Shown here piece by piece: positions 16,746 to 25,049 of a stretch of DNA of 64,000 nt (positions are counted from its first letter, which is position 1; each line of letters begins with the position of its first letter). The position numbers and the translations under genes were made by a program. The DNA is from Vasconcelosia minhoensis LEGE 07310 (GTDB taxonomy: Bacteria; Cyanobacteriota; Cyanobacteriia; Phormidesmidales; Phormidesmidaceae), in NCBI RefSeq assembly GCF_015207255.1, contig NZ_JADEXG010000012.1, positions 1 to 64,000 of the forward strand, written 5' to 3'. The notes beneath the pieces were generated by a model. The model was not told where the DNA came from, made no database searches, and was given only the letters and a program-made list of their open reading frames with translations.

Positions 16746-17507
16746 CTACTGCGGCCCTGGACTGCTGGGATAGTCATCGTCTGGGGCCGAAGGGTCACGC
16801 TGCTCCGGGCGTTCGTTGTAAGGACGCACGTTGAGTGGCCGGTCAGTGGGTCTTGGCGGTCGGTCAGCGGGCCGACCAGAGCGCTCAGATGGACGATCCG
16901 GCCGGACGGGTGGACGCGAGCCCGACGGTGGGCGGCGCGGCGGAGTATCTTCCCAGTAACCTGGAGGAGCCCCTGTACCCCTGTCAAACTGTCCTTCAGA
17001 CGGGCGGGGGCGACGCGGATCCTCGCTTGGTTTTAGGCGGCCCGCCGGCCGGCGGCGCGGGTCGTAGGGTGGGCTCTGCCGATACTCATCGCGATAGTCA
17101 TCGTCGTAGCCGTAGCGATCGCCGGAAATGCTGCGATCGCGGCGATCGTCGAACCGGTTCCAGTCGTCGATCTCAGCCCGGTAGACCCGGCTGACAGGTC
17201 GATCATCATCGACTAGCGGCGTCTGGCGCTTGGCCTGCTCGGTAGCAATGCCGCGCAGGCGGATACTCTCATAGGCAAAGAAAATAGCAGACGAGGCCAG
17301 CAGCAGCTGACCAAACTGCATAATCGGGTCGTAGCGCCAGCCGTTAAACAGCATGATCGCCCCCGCCCCTAGCGCCACCGCCGAAAAAAAGACATCGTAG
17401 TCGCGGGCCAGGTTGGGACGAAACTGGCGCAAAAAGTAAAGTGCCGCACCCGCAAGTGCGAGCGCGATGCCCAGAAAGCTGACAAAGTTGAGATTCGCGT
17501 TGACCAT
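16746..17507 (-). CDS. ycf66: Ycf66-family protein
   Basis: A 253-residue protein. The first 90 residues carry three hydrophobic segments and the Ycf66 block (LNFVSFLGIALALAGAALYF, GAGAIMLFNGWRYDPIMQFG, FAYESIRLRG). The remaining 150 residues are a low-complexity Arg/Pro/Asp-rich tail, likely cytoplasmic and disordered. Ycf66 occurs in cyanobacteria and some plastids, and its function is unknown. It lies next to psbX on the same strand, with about 195 bp and a 15-bp tandem repeat between them. Confidence 0.9.
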   Translation of the reverse strand: MVNANLNFVSFLGIALALAGAALYFLRQFRPNLARDYDVFFSAVALGAGAIMLFNGWRYDPIMQFGQLLLASSAIFFAYESIRLRGIATEQAKRQTPLVDDDRPVSRVYRAEIDDWNRFDDRRDRSISGDRYGYDDDYRDEYRQSPPYDPRRRPAGRLKPSEDPRRPRPSEGQFDRGTGAPPGYWEDTPPRRPPSGSRPPVRPDRPSERSGRPADRPPRPTDRPLNVRPYNERPEQRDPSAPDDDYPSSPGPQ

Positions 17508-17566
17508 TGAGTTTCTCCGTCTGGCGCTTTAATTCTAACCCGGGGCGACCCAGACTGTCTTTGGGG

Positions 17567-17601
17567 CGTTCGAGGTTGGGCCGTTTGAGGTTGGGCCGTT
17601 T
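17567..17601. repeat. 15-bp tandem repeat between psbX and ycf66
   Basis: The units CGTTCGAGGTTGGGC (17567-17581) and CGTTTGAGGTTGGGC (17582-17596) are followed by a partial third unit, CGTTTGA. They lie in the leader of ycf66, about 60 bp upstream of its start. The repeat may arise by slippage; a regulatory role is possible but not shown. Confidence 0.6.
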
Positions 17602-17702
17602 GACAGGGATGGCCCGAATAGCAGAAGGGGCCGCACCAAGATGCGTCCCCAAACGAGCAAATTCATTAAATTTAACTCAGGTGACTGGCTTAGGTCAGCG
17701 CC

Positions 17703-17822
17703 CTAGTCTCGCTGAACCTTGTCACGCTGACTCACAAACACGAGCCCAACCGTAACGGGAATCAGGACGATTACCGCTCCAGCCAGCAAACTTAGGAGAA
17801 AATTCATAAGAGAGGGAGTCAT
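17703..17822 (-). CDS. psbX: Photosystem II protein PsbX
   Basis: A 39-residue gene too short for most gene callers. It reads [17 protein letters not shown] then [18 protein letters not shown], one membrane helix after a short N-terminus and a charged C-terminal end (RDKVQRD). This matches PsbX in length and pattern (xLxxGAVIVxIPxTVGLxFxSQxDKxQR). PsbX is a peripheral single-helix subunit of photosystem II near the QB site and cytochrome b559. Location beside ycf66 is, as I recall, shared by other cyanobacteria. ATG 17822 gives the expected full length. Confidence 0.93.
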   Translation of the reverse strand: MTPSLMNFLLSLLAGAVIVLIPVTVGLVFVSQRDKVQRD

Positions 17823-17944
17823 AGCTTTGCCACAGGGTTACTAAACGGTTACAGGCTAATAGTGAACTCGCAAAATCAACGAAACAGTTCCTCTACTATC
17901 TTATCGACATGTCGCAGACTTGAAAAGGTCTGGCTGACGGGCGG

Positions 17945-17984
17945 CTGCTCCCCGCTGACCTCTTGAGAGGTCAGCGGGGAGCAG
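17945..17984. repeat. Perfect 18-bp inverted repeat between psbX and yggT
   Basis: CTGCTCCCCGCTGACCTC (17945-17962), loop TTGA, and its exact complement (17967-17984) form an unusually stable hairpin. The plus-strand flank is TTCGAAAAATAAATG, with no clear T-run, and it sits 58 bp before the yggT start and upstream of psbX. It could be a leader element, a boundary or part of a small RNA. Confidence 0.7.
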
Positions 17985-18042
17985 TTCGAAAAATAAATGG
18001 GCATGACGCTAGAGTAGGGATATGTTGACCTAAAGAGACGCT

Positions 18043-18327
18043 ATGCCTACTGCCGCGATCGCCAGTTGGATTTTAGGGCCGCTGCTCAGCCTGCTGACGC
18101 TCCTATTCATTTTTCGGATTGTCCTCACCTGGTATCCCCAGATTGACCTCAGCCGCTTTCCTTACAGTCTGGTAGCCTGGCCAACGGAGCCCTTTTTAAT
18201 CCCGGTGCGAAAGCTGGTACCGCCAATTGGCGGCGTTGATATTTCTCCCGTCATCTGGGCAGGCATCGTCAGCCTACTGCGGGAGCTGCTGGTGGGACAG
18301 CAGGGCCTGCTGCGAATGTTGGCCTAG
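18043..18327 (+). CDS. YggT-family (Ycf19-like) membrane protein
   Basis: A 94-residue protein with two membrane helices (about 8-28 and 68-90) flanking the family block [20 protein letters not shown] and [20 protein letters not shown]. YggT/Ycf19 members in cyanobacteria and plastids are linked to thylakoid or cytochrome assembly and nucleoid distribution; the exact role of this one is not known. The 3' end overlaps the end of accC by 4 bp in convergent orientation. A perfect 18-bp hairpin lies in its leader. Confidence 0.9.
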   Translation: MPTAAIASWILGPLLSLLTLLFIFRIVLTWYPQIDLSRFPYSLVAWPTEPFLIPVRKLVPPIGGVDISPVIWAGIVSLLRELLVGQQGLLRMLA

Positions 18328-19673
18328 GAGGGGTCCATCATCTGGCTAACAAAGTTGGTATAGATATCGCCCGTAATGAACTCGGGCCGGTCTAGTACTT
18401 TTTGGTGAAAGCTAATCGTCGTCGGTAGGCCGGTAATCGCACATTCCCTCAGGGCGCGCTTCATCCGGCGAATCGCCGTCGCCCGATTCGGCCCCCAGAC
18501 GATTAGCTTGCCGATCAGCGAATCATAGTAGGGAGGAATCTCATAGTCGGTGTAGACGTGAGAATCCATCCGCACGCCCAAGCCGCCGGGAGCTAGATAG
18601 CCACTAATCCGGCCGGGATGGGGGCGAAAATCGTGGTCTGGATCTTCGGCATTGATTCGGCATTCGATTGCGTGGCCCCGCAGTCTGACATCTTCCTGCC
18701 GCAGCGACAGCTTTTCGCCTTGGGCCACGCGAATTTGCTCCCCAATCAGGTCGATTCCCGTGACCATCTCCGTCACCGGATGTTCGACCTGAATGCGGGT
18801 ATTCATCTCCATAAAATAGAAGCTGCCAGAGCCGTCTACCAAAAACTCGACCGTGCCTGCCCCGACATAGTTAATCGATTTAGCAGCGCGCACAGCGGCC
18901 TCTCCCATCTGCCGCCGCAGATCGGCATTGAGGGCGGCGCTGGGCGCTTCTTCCAGCAGCTTCTGGTGTCGTCGCTGGATGGAACAGTCCCGCTCGCCCA
19001 GATGAATGACGTTACCGTAGGTATCCGCCAAAATCTGAAATTCGATATGGCGGGGGTTCTCAACAAATTTCTCTAGGTAGACGCCCGGGTTACCAAAGGC
19101 GGCTTCGGCTTCGCCCTGGGCAGCGAGGAGCATTTTGGTCATTTCAGCGCGATCGCGGACCAGCCGCATCCCCCGCCCGCCGCCGCCCGCTGTCGCCTTG
19201 ATGATAATCGGATAGCCAATTTCAGCAGCCAGCCGGGTCGCCTCAGCTTCGTCGGTCAGCAGGCCTTTACTACCGGGGACGGTTGGCACCCCGACGCGCT
19301 GCATGGTTGCCTTGGCGGTGGACTTATCCCCCATGGCGCGCATTGCAGCGGGCGAAGGACCGATGAAGGTTAGCTTGTGGTCGGCACAGATTTCGGCAAA
19401 ACGGGCATTCTCAGCCAGAAAGCCGTAGCCGGGATGAATGGCGCTAGCCCCCCGGGTCAGCGCTGCGGCAATAATGTTAGGAATATTGAGATAGCTCTTG
19501 CTGCTGGGCGCTTCGCCAATGCAGACCGCTTCGTCGGCAAGCTGAACATGCAGGGCGTGGCGATCGACGGTGGAATGGACCGCGACCGTGGCGATCCCCA
19601 TCTCTTCGCAGGACCGGAGAATGCGCAGGGCAATTTCTCCTCGATTGGCGATTAAGATCTTAGAAAAGCTCAT
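18324..19673 (-). CDS. accC: Acetyl-CoA carboxylase, biotin carboxylase subunit
   Basis: A 449-residue biotin carboxylase of the four-subunit acetyl-CoA carboxylase. It uses ATP and bicarbonate to carboxylate biotin on AccB, the first step of fatty-acid synthesis. Visible are the N-terminal [17 protein letters not shown], the ATP-grasp glycine loop [25 protein letters not shown] and the active-site [14 protein letters not shown]. Length equals the usual 447-450. The partners accA, accB and accD are not adjacent, which is common in cyanobacteria. Confidence 0.97.
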   Translation of the reverse strand: MSFSKILIANRGEIALRILRSCEEMGIATVAVHSTVDRHALHVQLADEAVCIGEAPSSKSYLNIPNIIAAALTRGASAIHPGYGFLAENARFAEICADHKLTFIGPSPAAMRAMGDKSTAKATMQRVGVPTVPGSKGLLTDEAEATRLAAEIGYPIIIKATAGGGGRGMRLVRDRAEMTKMLLAAQGEAEAAFGNPGVYLEKFVENPRHIEFQILADTYGNVIHLGERDCSIQRRHQKLLEEAPSAALNADLRRQMGEAAVRAAKSINYVGAGTVEFLVDGSGSFYFMEMNTRIQVEHPVTEMVTGIDLIGEQIRVAQGEKLSLRQEDVRLRGHAIECRINAEDPDHDFRPHPGRISGYLAPGGLGVRMDSHVYTDYEIPPYYDSLIGKLIVWGPNRATAIRRMKRALRECAITGLPTTISFHQKVLDRPEFITGDIYTNFVSQMMDPS

Positions 19674-19874
19674 CGAGTAGGGGCTCGCACCGTCTGACTA
19701 CAGGCCGCATCTGATTGGGTTATGAAATAATCTGAATAATCATGATGGTAGCTGATCGTATCACGCGACTGAAGACTGAGGGCTGTTTCGATTGCGATCG
19801 CGGCTGCCCCAAGCTGCCCTTTTTGAGCTATGGTTAGAAACTGAATATTCGGCGCAATCAGGCGCTAGAGTTCT

Positions 19875-19956
19875 GCGGATGTGGTGGAATTGGTAGACAC
19901 GCACGCTTGAGGGGCGTGTGGCTCACGCCTTGCGAGTTCGAGTCTCGCCATCCGCA
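19875..19956 (+). tRNA. tRNA-Leu (anticodon GAG)
   Basis: The acceptor stem GCGGATG pairs with CATCCGC, with discriminator A at 19956. The D-arm region TGGTGGAATTGGTAGACAC is class-II leucine type, the anticodon stem CACGC/GCGTG holds loop TTGAGGG (anticodon GAG), a short variable arm follows, and the T-loop is TTCGAGTC. Total 82 nt. CCA is not encoded. A hairpin just downstream (19961-19985) may end the transcript. Confidence 0.95.
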
Positions 19957-19960
19957 TCGG

Positions 19961-19985
19961 GTGGTCTGGCCTAAGGCCAGACCAC
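19961..19985 (+). terminator. Hairpin following tRNA-Leu
   Basis: GTGGTCTGGCC and GGCCAGACCAC form a perfect 11-bp stem around TAA, starting four bases after the tRNA. The T-run of a classical terminator is missing, so it may act as a processing or weak termination signal. Confidence 0.55.
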
Positions 19986-20083
19986 GGTCCAAGCCATAGG
20001 CTAACGAAGGACTCATGGACGATGCAGGCAGCGGCTAGAAATACTATGATATTTCTAGAAAATGTAAACTTTTACAAATCGTT

Positions 20084-20734
20084 TTGACTTCAGTTCTGCA
20101 GCCTGCTTCCAATCCCGGGCAAACGGGCGATCCTCAATCTGCTGCTAAGGCCCAGGCCGATCTGGCCTGGCACGCCCTACGAGACCTTTGGCAGGGTGAC
20201 GAAAAATCGGTACAGCAGGGGCTGCCCCACGATCAGCTTTCGCCTGCCTGGCAAATTTTACTGCTTGGCGACGGCTCACCCACGCGACATTTGCAGCTGC
20301 TCACCCGAGAGCAGACTGAAGTGGATGTGATCGACATGTCTCGGGTCGGTGACCGGGACGATCGAGCCCCCGACCTAATTCGCGCCGTGCCAGGCCCGCA
20401 TCTGCGGCGTCAGGTTTGGCTGCGGACCGCCTCGGGGCAGCGGCTGGCCTATGCCACTTCCTGGTGGGAGGCCAGCCACGTCGATGAGTATCTGAAAAAT
20501 CGTTCACTGCCGGTCTGGGCCAGCTTGGCGCAGCTGCGCACAGAGCTCTATCGAGATGTGCAAGGGCTCCACTACGGCTATTCGGCTCCGCTAGAGCAGG
20601 CCTTTGACCAGCGAGGACCGTTTTGGGGACGTCATTATCTGTTCTGGCATCGCGGCAAACCCCTGACGCTGATCTACGAAGTGTTCTCGCCCTACCTGGT
20701 GCGCTACCTGGGGCCAATGCGTTCAGAAGGCTAA
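20084..20734 (+). CDS. Chorismate lyase (DUF98/UbiC-like, plastoquinone pathway)
   Basis: A 216-residue protein of the cyanobacterial chorismate lyase family, which converts chorismate to 4-hydroxybenzoate and pyruvate, the head-group precursor of plastoquinone. Recognised stretches are SPAWQILLLGDGSPTRHLQLL, with RQVWLRTASGQRLAYATSWW and RSLPVWASLAQLRTELYRD. It is longer than E. coli UbiC (about 165 residues), as cyanobacterial versions are. Translation appears to start at TTG 20084. It belongs functionally with the ubiD gene in this window. Confidence 0.85.
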   Translation: MTSVLQPASNPGQTGDPQSAAKAQADLAWHALRDLWQGDEKSVQQGLPHDQLSPAWQILLLGDGSPTRHLQLLTREQTEVDVIDMSRVGDRDDRAPDLIRAVPGPHLRRQVWLRTASGQRLAYATSWWEASHVDEYLKNRSLPVWASLAQLRTELYRDVQGLHYGYSAPLEQAFDQRGPFWGRHYLFWHRGKPLTLIYEVFSPYLVRYLGPMRSEG

Positions 20735-20745
20735 GGTTCAGAGCA

Positions 20746-21684
20746 CTAGGGTGAAGGCGGCGGTTCGGGCTGGTAGGAGCCCGGCATGTATTCCATCGGG
20801 GTGTACATTTTCTCGACCCAAATTTTGGCTCGCAGCGGGCCGTACTGCTGCCGCAGCGCATTTTCAACCCGCTCACCAATGACGCTGGCCATGCTGGCAA
20901 ATTCGGGGTGGAGGGCAATGTGCAGTTCGACCCAGACTTGGCGACCGACCATGCCCCGAGACAGAATCCGGGTACAGCGGGTGACGCCTTCTACCTGACC
21001 GGCCACCTGGGCGATCGCTTCAGGCGCGATCGCGGTCGGCCGCAGCAGCATCGGCAGCTGGGATAGCAGCATTCGCCAAAAGCTTCTGATTGAAAAACCG
21101 ACTAGCGCGATCGCCACCAGCGGATCAACCCAGCCGTAGCCGCGCCAGATCGCCACCAACCCTAGCAGCATCGAGGCCGTCAGCCAGGCATCTTGCAGCA
21201 AATGCTGGGAGTTAAGCCGTAGGGCCAGGCTGCCTAGGGTACGGTTCTGATAGGCAGACAGCAGCGCCAGCCCCAGCGTAATGACTACCATCGCCGTTAC
21301 CAGTTGAATCAGCGTTATCGTGATCTCGACTGGAAAGGGAACAGCGGACTGCTGCCAAAGCCCCTGCAGCTGGCCGATCGCCAGCAGCAGCAATGTCAAG
21401 TTTGAAAAGCCTAGAATCGCTGCTAGCAGAAGCGCTCCGGCGGCTTCACCACGACCATGACCCCAAATTTCGCGGCCCAGTGTGCGCTGGGGTGAGGCAA
21501 CCGCAATCAGGCTCAGGCTGGTGCTAAAAACATCGATTAGCGTGTGCAATGCTTCGGCTAGCAGGCTCAGGGAATGGCTAACCCAGCCCGCTGTGACCTC
21601 AATTGCTAAGACTAGCAGCGTTGCCCATAGGATTGCTAGCAGCAGGCGATAGCTGATGCGCCGCTGGTGTCCGCCCTCGTTCAT
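20746..21684 (-). CDS. Cation diffusion facilitator (metal efflux)
   Basis: A 312-residue inner-membrane transporter of the CDF family with six predicted helices and a cytoplasmic C-terminal ferredoxin-like domain. The metal site histidine/aspartate pairs are visible as HTLID in helix 2 (EALHTLIDVFS) and HLLQD in helix 5. CDF proteins export Zn2+, Co2+, Fe2+ or Mn2+ in exchange for protons. The C-terminus shows WVELHIALHPEFAS, typical of the dimer domain. It converges on the chorismate lyase gene. Metal specificity cannot be told. A second CDF lies at 59085. Confidence 0.92.
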   Translation of the reverse strand: MNEGGHQRRISYRLLLAILWATLLVLAIEVTAGWVSHSLSLLAEALHTLIDVFSTSLSLIAVASPQRTLGREIWGHGRGEAAGALLLAAILGFSNLTLLLLAIGQLQGLWQQSAVPFPVEITITLIQLVTAMVVITLGLALLSAYQNRTLGSLALRLNSQHLLQDAWLTASMLLGLVAIWRGYGWVDPLVAIALVGFSIRSFWRMLLSQLPMLLRPTAIAPEAIAQVAGQVEGVTRCTRILSRGMVGRQVWVELHIALHPEFASMASVIGERVENALRQQYGPLRAKIWVEKMYTPMEYMPGSYQPEPPPSP

Positions 21685-21723
21685 AGCCCACAGGCTAGCA
21701 CGGAACTTAGAAAACCCGTGTTT

Positions 21724-21796
21724 AAAAACAGAAAGGGCACCGACGACTGGCCGTGTTTCGTCTCGGTGCCCTGACTGGTTCGCTCCTCACACAGTC
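21724..21796 (-). ncRNA. Probable small RNA with own promoter and terminator (Yfr2-like?)
   Basis: On the minus strand a short hairpin GACTG...CAGTC (21796-21773) holds a loop containing GTGTGAGGAGCGAAC. Directly after it comes a terminator: AGGGCACCGA (21772-21763) pairs with TCGGTGCCCT (21743-21734) around a loop with CGAAACACGG, followed by TTTCTGTTTTT. Upstream lie ATGACA and TATAGT separated by 17 bp. Together they outline a transcript of about 72 nt. The first loop is complementary to the published Yfr1 core CTCCTCACAC, and the two-hairpin design recalls the Yfr2 family; that assignment is from memory. It cannot be a CDS leader because it ends before the transporter gene. Confidence 0.65.
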
Positions 21797-21799
21797 ACT

Positions 21800-21828
21800 A
21801 CTATACGAGGTATTGAAGAATTTGTCAT
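21800..21828 (-). promoter_or_regulatory. Promoter of the small RNA
   Basis: The minus strand reads ATGACA (21828-21823), 17 bp, then TATAGT (21805-21800). This is a near-consensus sigma70-type promoter whose predicted start near 21794 matches the beginning of the first hairpin of the RNA. Confidence 0.6.
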
Positions 21829-22037
21829 CCAAAACCCAGACTTTCAACGCTTTTTTTGACAAATTTTGACAAAAAATCCTCGCTCCGAAGCGGAAAGCTA
21901 GCGCTAGGTAAGCCTACCATGGGTAGCTGGCTCGGGGCCGAGTTCTGGCTGAAAAAGTCAAATTCGTACCCCATAGCCGGCGTCTAAATCCGGCAATTTA
22001 CGGAGAACGCTCAGAAGAGCAGGCGGGCGCCTCTGCG

Positions 22038-22062
22038 GCTGCGCTGCTTGCAGCAGCGCAGC
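22038..22062. repeat. 11-bp perfect hairpin in the 21.8-22.8 kb intergenic region
   Basis: GCTGCGCTGCT (22038-22048), loop TGC, AGCAGCGCAGC (22052-22062). It is not followed by a T-run on either side. The surrounding region 21860-22690 holds no gene I can support and is not RNase P RNA or tmRNA by eye; it may contain further regulatory RNA. Confidence 0.55.
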
Positions 22063-22691
22063 TAAATATGCAGAAATTCTAAGTCTGACCTGGAGCCGAT
22101 TGCGCTTTTGTTTATTTAGGCAGAGCTATCAAGTTTGGGGTGAGTATAGAGTCGCAAAAGGTTTGGCTAAGGCAACCTTTCTGAGATATTTTTTGGGTAG
22201 GACGGACTGAAGTCGCTATCTTTTCTTCTTAAGTAGATCGGGGCCTGGACCAATCCGTGAAAAAATGCAAAATCCTGCTTGCTGGCCCAGGTCTACCGAC
22301 CGGGCAGCTATTTCAAACCTTTCAGGCGCCACCTGGTGAGGAAAAATAGGCTTTATTCGACGGGATTCGAGGCAGCGCTCATGGCCTTTTTGCGCTACTC
22401 TACAAGGGAGTCTGAGCCGGTTAACCCGTCGCCATTTCTATGAACATCGGAAAAGCATCAAAGCACAAAAAATAGCGCCCCAAAAACCGGAAAACTGTAC
22501 TAATCTACTTAGAACAATTTAGCTGTATCTCTGACTCACAGGGTTGCCCCCCTCTGCAGCAGCTGTGCCCCCAGAATTTAATATAAATCGACCGTCTGTT
22601 ATCGCCTGAACTGCTTTATTTCATTGGCTTAGCTGTCTTTTAGACAGACCAGCTACATGGGCAGGGCTTGAGGTTTAGTTTGATCAGGTTG

Positions 22692-22705
22692 GTAAATATT
22701 TTTAC
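22692..22705 (+). promoter_or_regulatory. Perfect NtcA-type site GTA-N8-TAC
   Basis: GTA (22692-22694), eight bases, TAC (22703-22705) is the consensus for the nitrogen regulator NtcA. TACCCT (TAN3T) at 22721-22726 may serve as a -10 element, though the gap of 15 bp is shorter than the usual 22. It lies about 90 bp before a gene whose product has an NtcA-like DNA-binding end, so autoregulation or NtcA control is plausible. Confidence 0.5.
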
Positions 22706-22794
22706 ATCCCGAGCCCTGTATACCCTACTTCGCCCTACTTCGAATCATTCGAAGTACTTAATTGAATTGACGTGATCCTCGGTTTGGATATTAG

Positions 22795-23562
22795 ATGTCT
22801 CTCTATACCCTTGAACCTATCCCCGGCGTTTCCCCCATGTCTTCTCCTTCTCAACCGGATAGCGCTCGGCCTTTCTTGTCTTGGCAGCGGATTTCTGACT
22901 GGGCAAACGAACACTACCGCTGTCGGGACTTTAGCAAAGACGAGAAGATCCCCACTCGGGCTGGGTTGCTCTACTTGGTGCAGCGTGGCGCAGTACGCCT
23001 GGTGGGCAACGCCCAGGTCAGCGCCACCGTGAGGCAGAAGGGCTCAGCCGCCCGTATACCGCTGGTCGCAGCGGAGGAGGCGTTTCTCGGCTTTGTCGGA
23101 GCGGGACAGCCGTTTGAGATTGTAGCCCAGCCGCCTTTCACGCTCCAGAGCTTTTCCCACGTCGATCAGACCACCATCATCTGGCTCTACTGGAATGATT
23201 TAGATACCTGGCCCCATTTCCGTCGTGAGGTGCTGGATGCGTTTCGGCGGCAGCATCAGCGGAAGCTGCTTTGGCTTAGCACCCTGGGCCAGCGGCGGAC
23301 AATCGACCGGCTGCTGGGATTCTTAACCCTGCTGATCGATGAATATGGCGAATCTTGCGAGGCGGGTGACTATCTGCCGTTTCCCCTGACCCACGCTCAG
23401 ATTGGTAGCGCCATTGGCTCTACCCGAGTCACCGTGACCCGCCTAATGGGTAAGCTGCGCCAGCGGGGGCTGATTCAAAACCATGGTGAAAATCTAATCT
23501 GCATCCCGCCTGGCGCAAGCTGGTCTCAGCAGGCCCATACAAATTACGAATCGCTACCTTAG
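22795..23562 (+). CDS. Crp/Fnr-family transcription regulator, NtcA-like C-terminus
   Basis: A 255-residue regulator. Residues about 40-160 form a cyclic-nucleotide-like jelly roll with weak conservation ([29 protein letters not shown]). The C-terminal winged helix carries [20 protein letters not shown] then [11 protein letters not shown], very close to NtcA ([22 protein letters not shown]). The effector-domain residues of NtcA are not clearly kept, so I treat it as a paralogue rather than ntcA itself. Start at ATG 22795; ATG 22837 is an alternative. A perfect NtcA box lies upstream. Confidence 0.87.
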   Translation: [255 protein letters not shown]

Positions 23563-23612
23563 CGCATTGGATTTGAGCCGGTTGGATTCAAGCTGGTTGC
23601 GTCTGGCGGGGC

Positions 23613-25040
23613 TCAGTTAGTAGCGGGGATTAGATCAACTGGGACGAAGTCGTAGCCGTAGCCGGAGCGGCTGCCTTCAACCACTTTGACCAGCTGGGAA
23701 GGCTGATTGCGATCGCCCGACGCAAAGAATCGCACGGGCTGGGTCGCGCCCGCTGGATTGAACCCGGCAGCCTGAAGCGACGTCTGAATACCCTCGCGGG
23801 TCGGGTTGGACTGCAGGGCCGCGACCAGCGCCTGGGTAGCGTCGTAGGTCATCGCGGTACGCCAGCTCACATCGCCCCCCCAAAGCTGCCGTGAGGAGGG
23901 TACAAAGGGCGCCTGGGGCCGATCGAGAATATGCCAGGGCACCGCCACGACTAATCCTAACGCTCTATTGCCGCCGACCTCCAGAATTTTGGGATTGTAC
24001 AAACTGTCCCCACCCAGCATGGGAAGCTGCTGTCGGTTGACCGCGATCACCTGCAAGGCTTCGTCTAAAGTAGCGGTATTGGCAGCTAGCACTAGGACTT
24101 CAGCATCCTGCTGGAGGGCCTGGCGGACCAGCTGGCCAGCGTCAAAGTTATCGCTACTGAGGTCAAGCTCAGCCACCATGTCTCCCCCGTCGCTCAGCAA
24201 AGCCGTTGTAAATTCATTTTTGATCGAGCGGCTATAGTCGCTTTCAGACGTGAAGAATACCGCCGCCCGCTGTGAATCGAGGTCGGTCAGCATGTATCGG
24301 GCTAGGGCACTGGCCGCTAGGCGGTCGCTGGGTACCGTGCGGTAGATGTAGCGACCGGCGTTGGACAGACTGACGGCGGTGCTAGTCGGCGAGATCATCA
24401 CGAGCTCTCCGGCCTGATAGATGGGCGCAGCGGCTAAGGTTGTACTGCTGCCAAAGTGCCCGATCACCGCCAGAATATCGGGATCGTCTACCAGCAAACC
24501 GGCCAGCCCAGCGGCCACGTTGGGGTCATCGTCATCGCTGACAATCACCACCTCTAGCGGCACCCCGTTCACCCCACCCGCTTGATTGATCTCCTGCTGC
24601 GCCTGGGCAACGCCGCGTAAAATTTCCTGCGCGGGCTTGGGTTCGGTCCCGATCGGCACGGCCACGGCTAGGGTATAGGAGGGAGCCTGGCCAATCCGAG
24701 CATTGTTTAGATAGATTAGCGTTTCAGGATTGTTACGCTGGTTCTGGAGGGCCGCTTCAAACTGCTTAACCGCAGTCGCATAGTCTCCTGCGGCAAAGGC
24801 GTCCAGGCCCTGCTCGATAGTGGGCGTAACGCTGCCGGGCAGCAGCGACAGCTCTCCTCGACTGAGTCGCCCCGCTAAAACCTGCCGAGACACGGGGCGC
24901 ACCGGTGTGCCTGGCCGAAACAGGCCGGCCACGGCATCGAGGGGCAGCCGCGATCGCATCAGATATAGCCCGCTGGCCAGTAGCGCTAGGGTCACCAGTA
25001 GCGAGACGACGAGCGCCGGAATCTCGTTTCGTTTGGACAT
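23613..25040 (-). CDS. Membrane-anchored ABC-type ligand-binding protein with a TPR-like unit
   Basis: A 475-residue protein. One membrane segment (about 9-28) is followed by a short TPR-like helix pair (GLDAFAAGDYATAVKQFEAA) and then a periplasmic type-I ligand-binding fold of the branched-chain amino-acid receptor type: AVAVPIGTEPKPAQEILRGV, GVPLEVVIVSDDD, VIGHFGSSTTLAAAPIY and SPTSTAVSL. Such proteins either feed an ABC permease or act as sensors. No permease or ATPase is nearby; instead it lies 9 bp downstream of a protein kinase gene, suggesting a sensing role. Ligand unknown. Confidence 0.85.
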   Translation of the reverse strand: MSKRNEIPALVVSLLVTLALLASGLYLMRSRLPLDAVAGLFRPGTPVRPVSRQVLAGRLSRGELSLLPGSVTPTIEQGLDAFAAGDYATAVKQFEAALQNQRNNPETLIYLNNARIGQAPSYTLAVAVPIGTEPKPAQEILRGVAQAQQEINQAGGVNGVPLEVVIVSDDDDPNVAAGLAGLLVDDPDILAVIGHFGSSTTLAAAPIYQAGELVMISPTSTAVSLSNAGRYIYRTVPSDRLAASALARYMLTDLDSQRAAVFFTSESDYSRSIKNEFTTALLSDGGDMVAELDLSSDNFDAGQLVRQALQQDAEVLVLAANTATLDEALQVIAVNRQQLPMLGGDSLYNPKILEVGGNRALGLVVAVPWHILDRPQAPFVPSSRQLWGGDVSWRTAMTYDATQALVAALQSNPTREGIQTSLQAAGFNPAGATQPVRFFASGDRNQPSQLVKVVEGSRSGYGYDFVPVDLIPATN

Positions 25041-25049
25041 AGGCAGAGG

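Noticed and set aside
21860-22690. RNase P RNA or tmRNA gene
   Set aside because: The conserved GAGGAAAGTCC core of RNase P RNA and the tRNA-like ends of tmRNA are absent.
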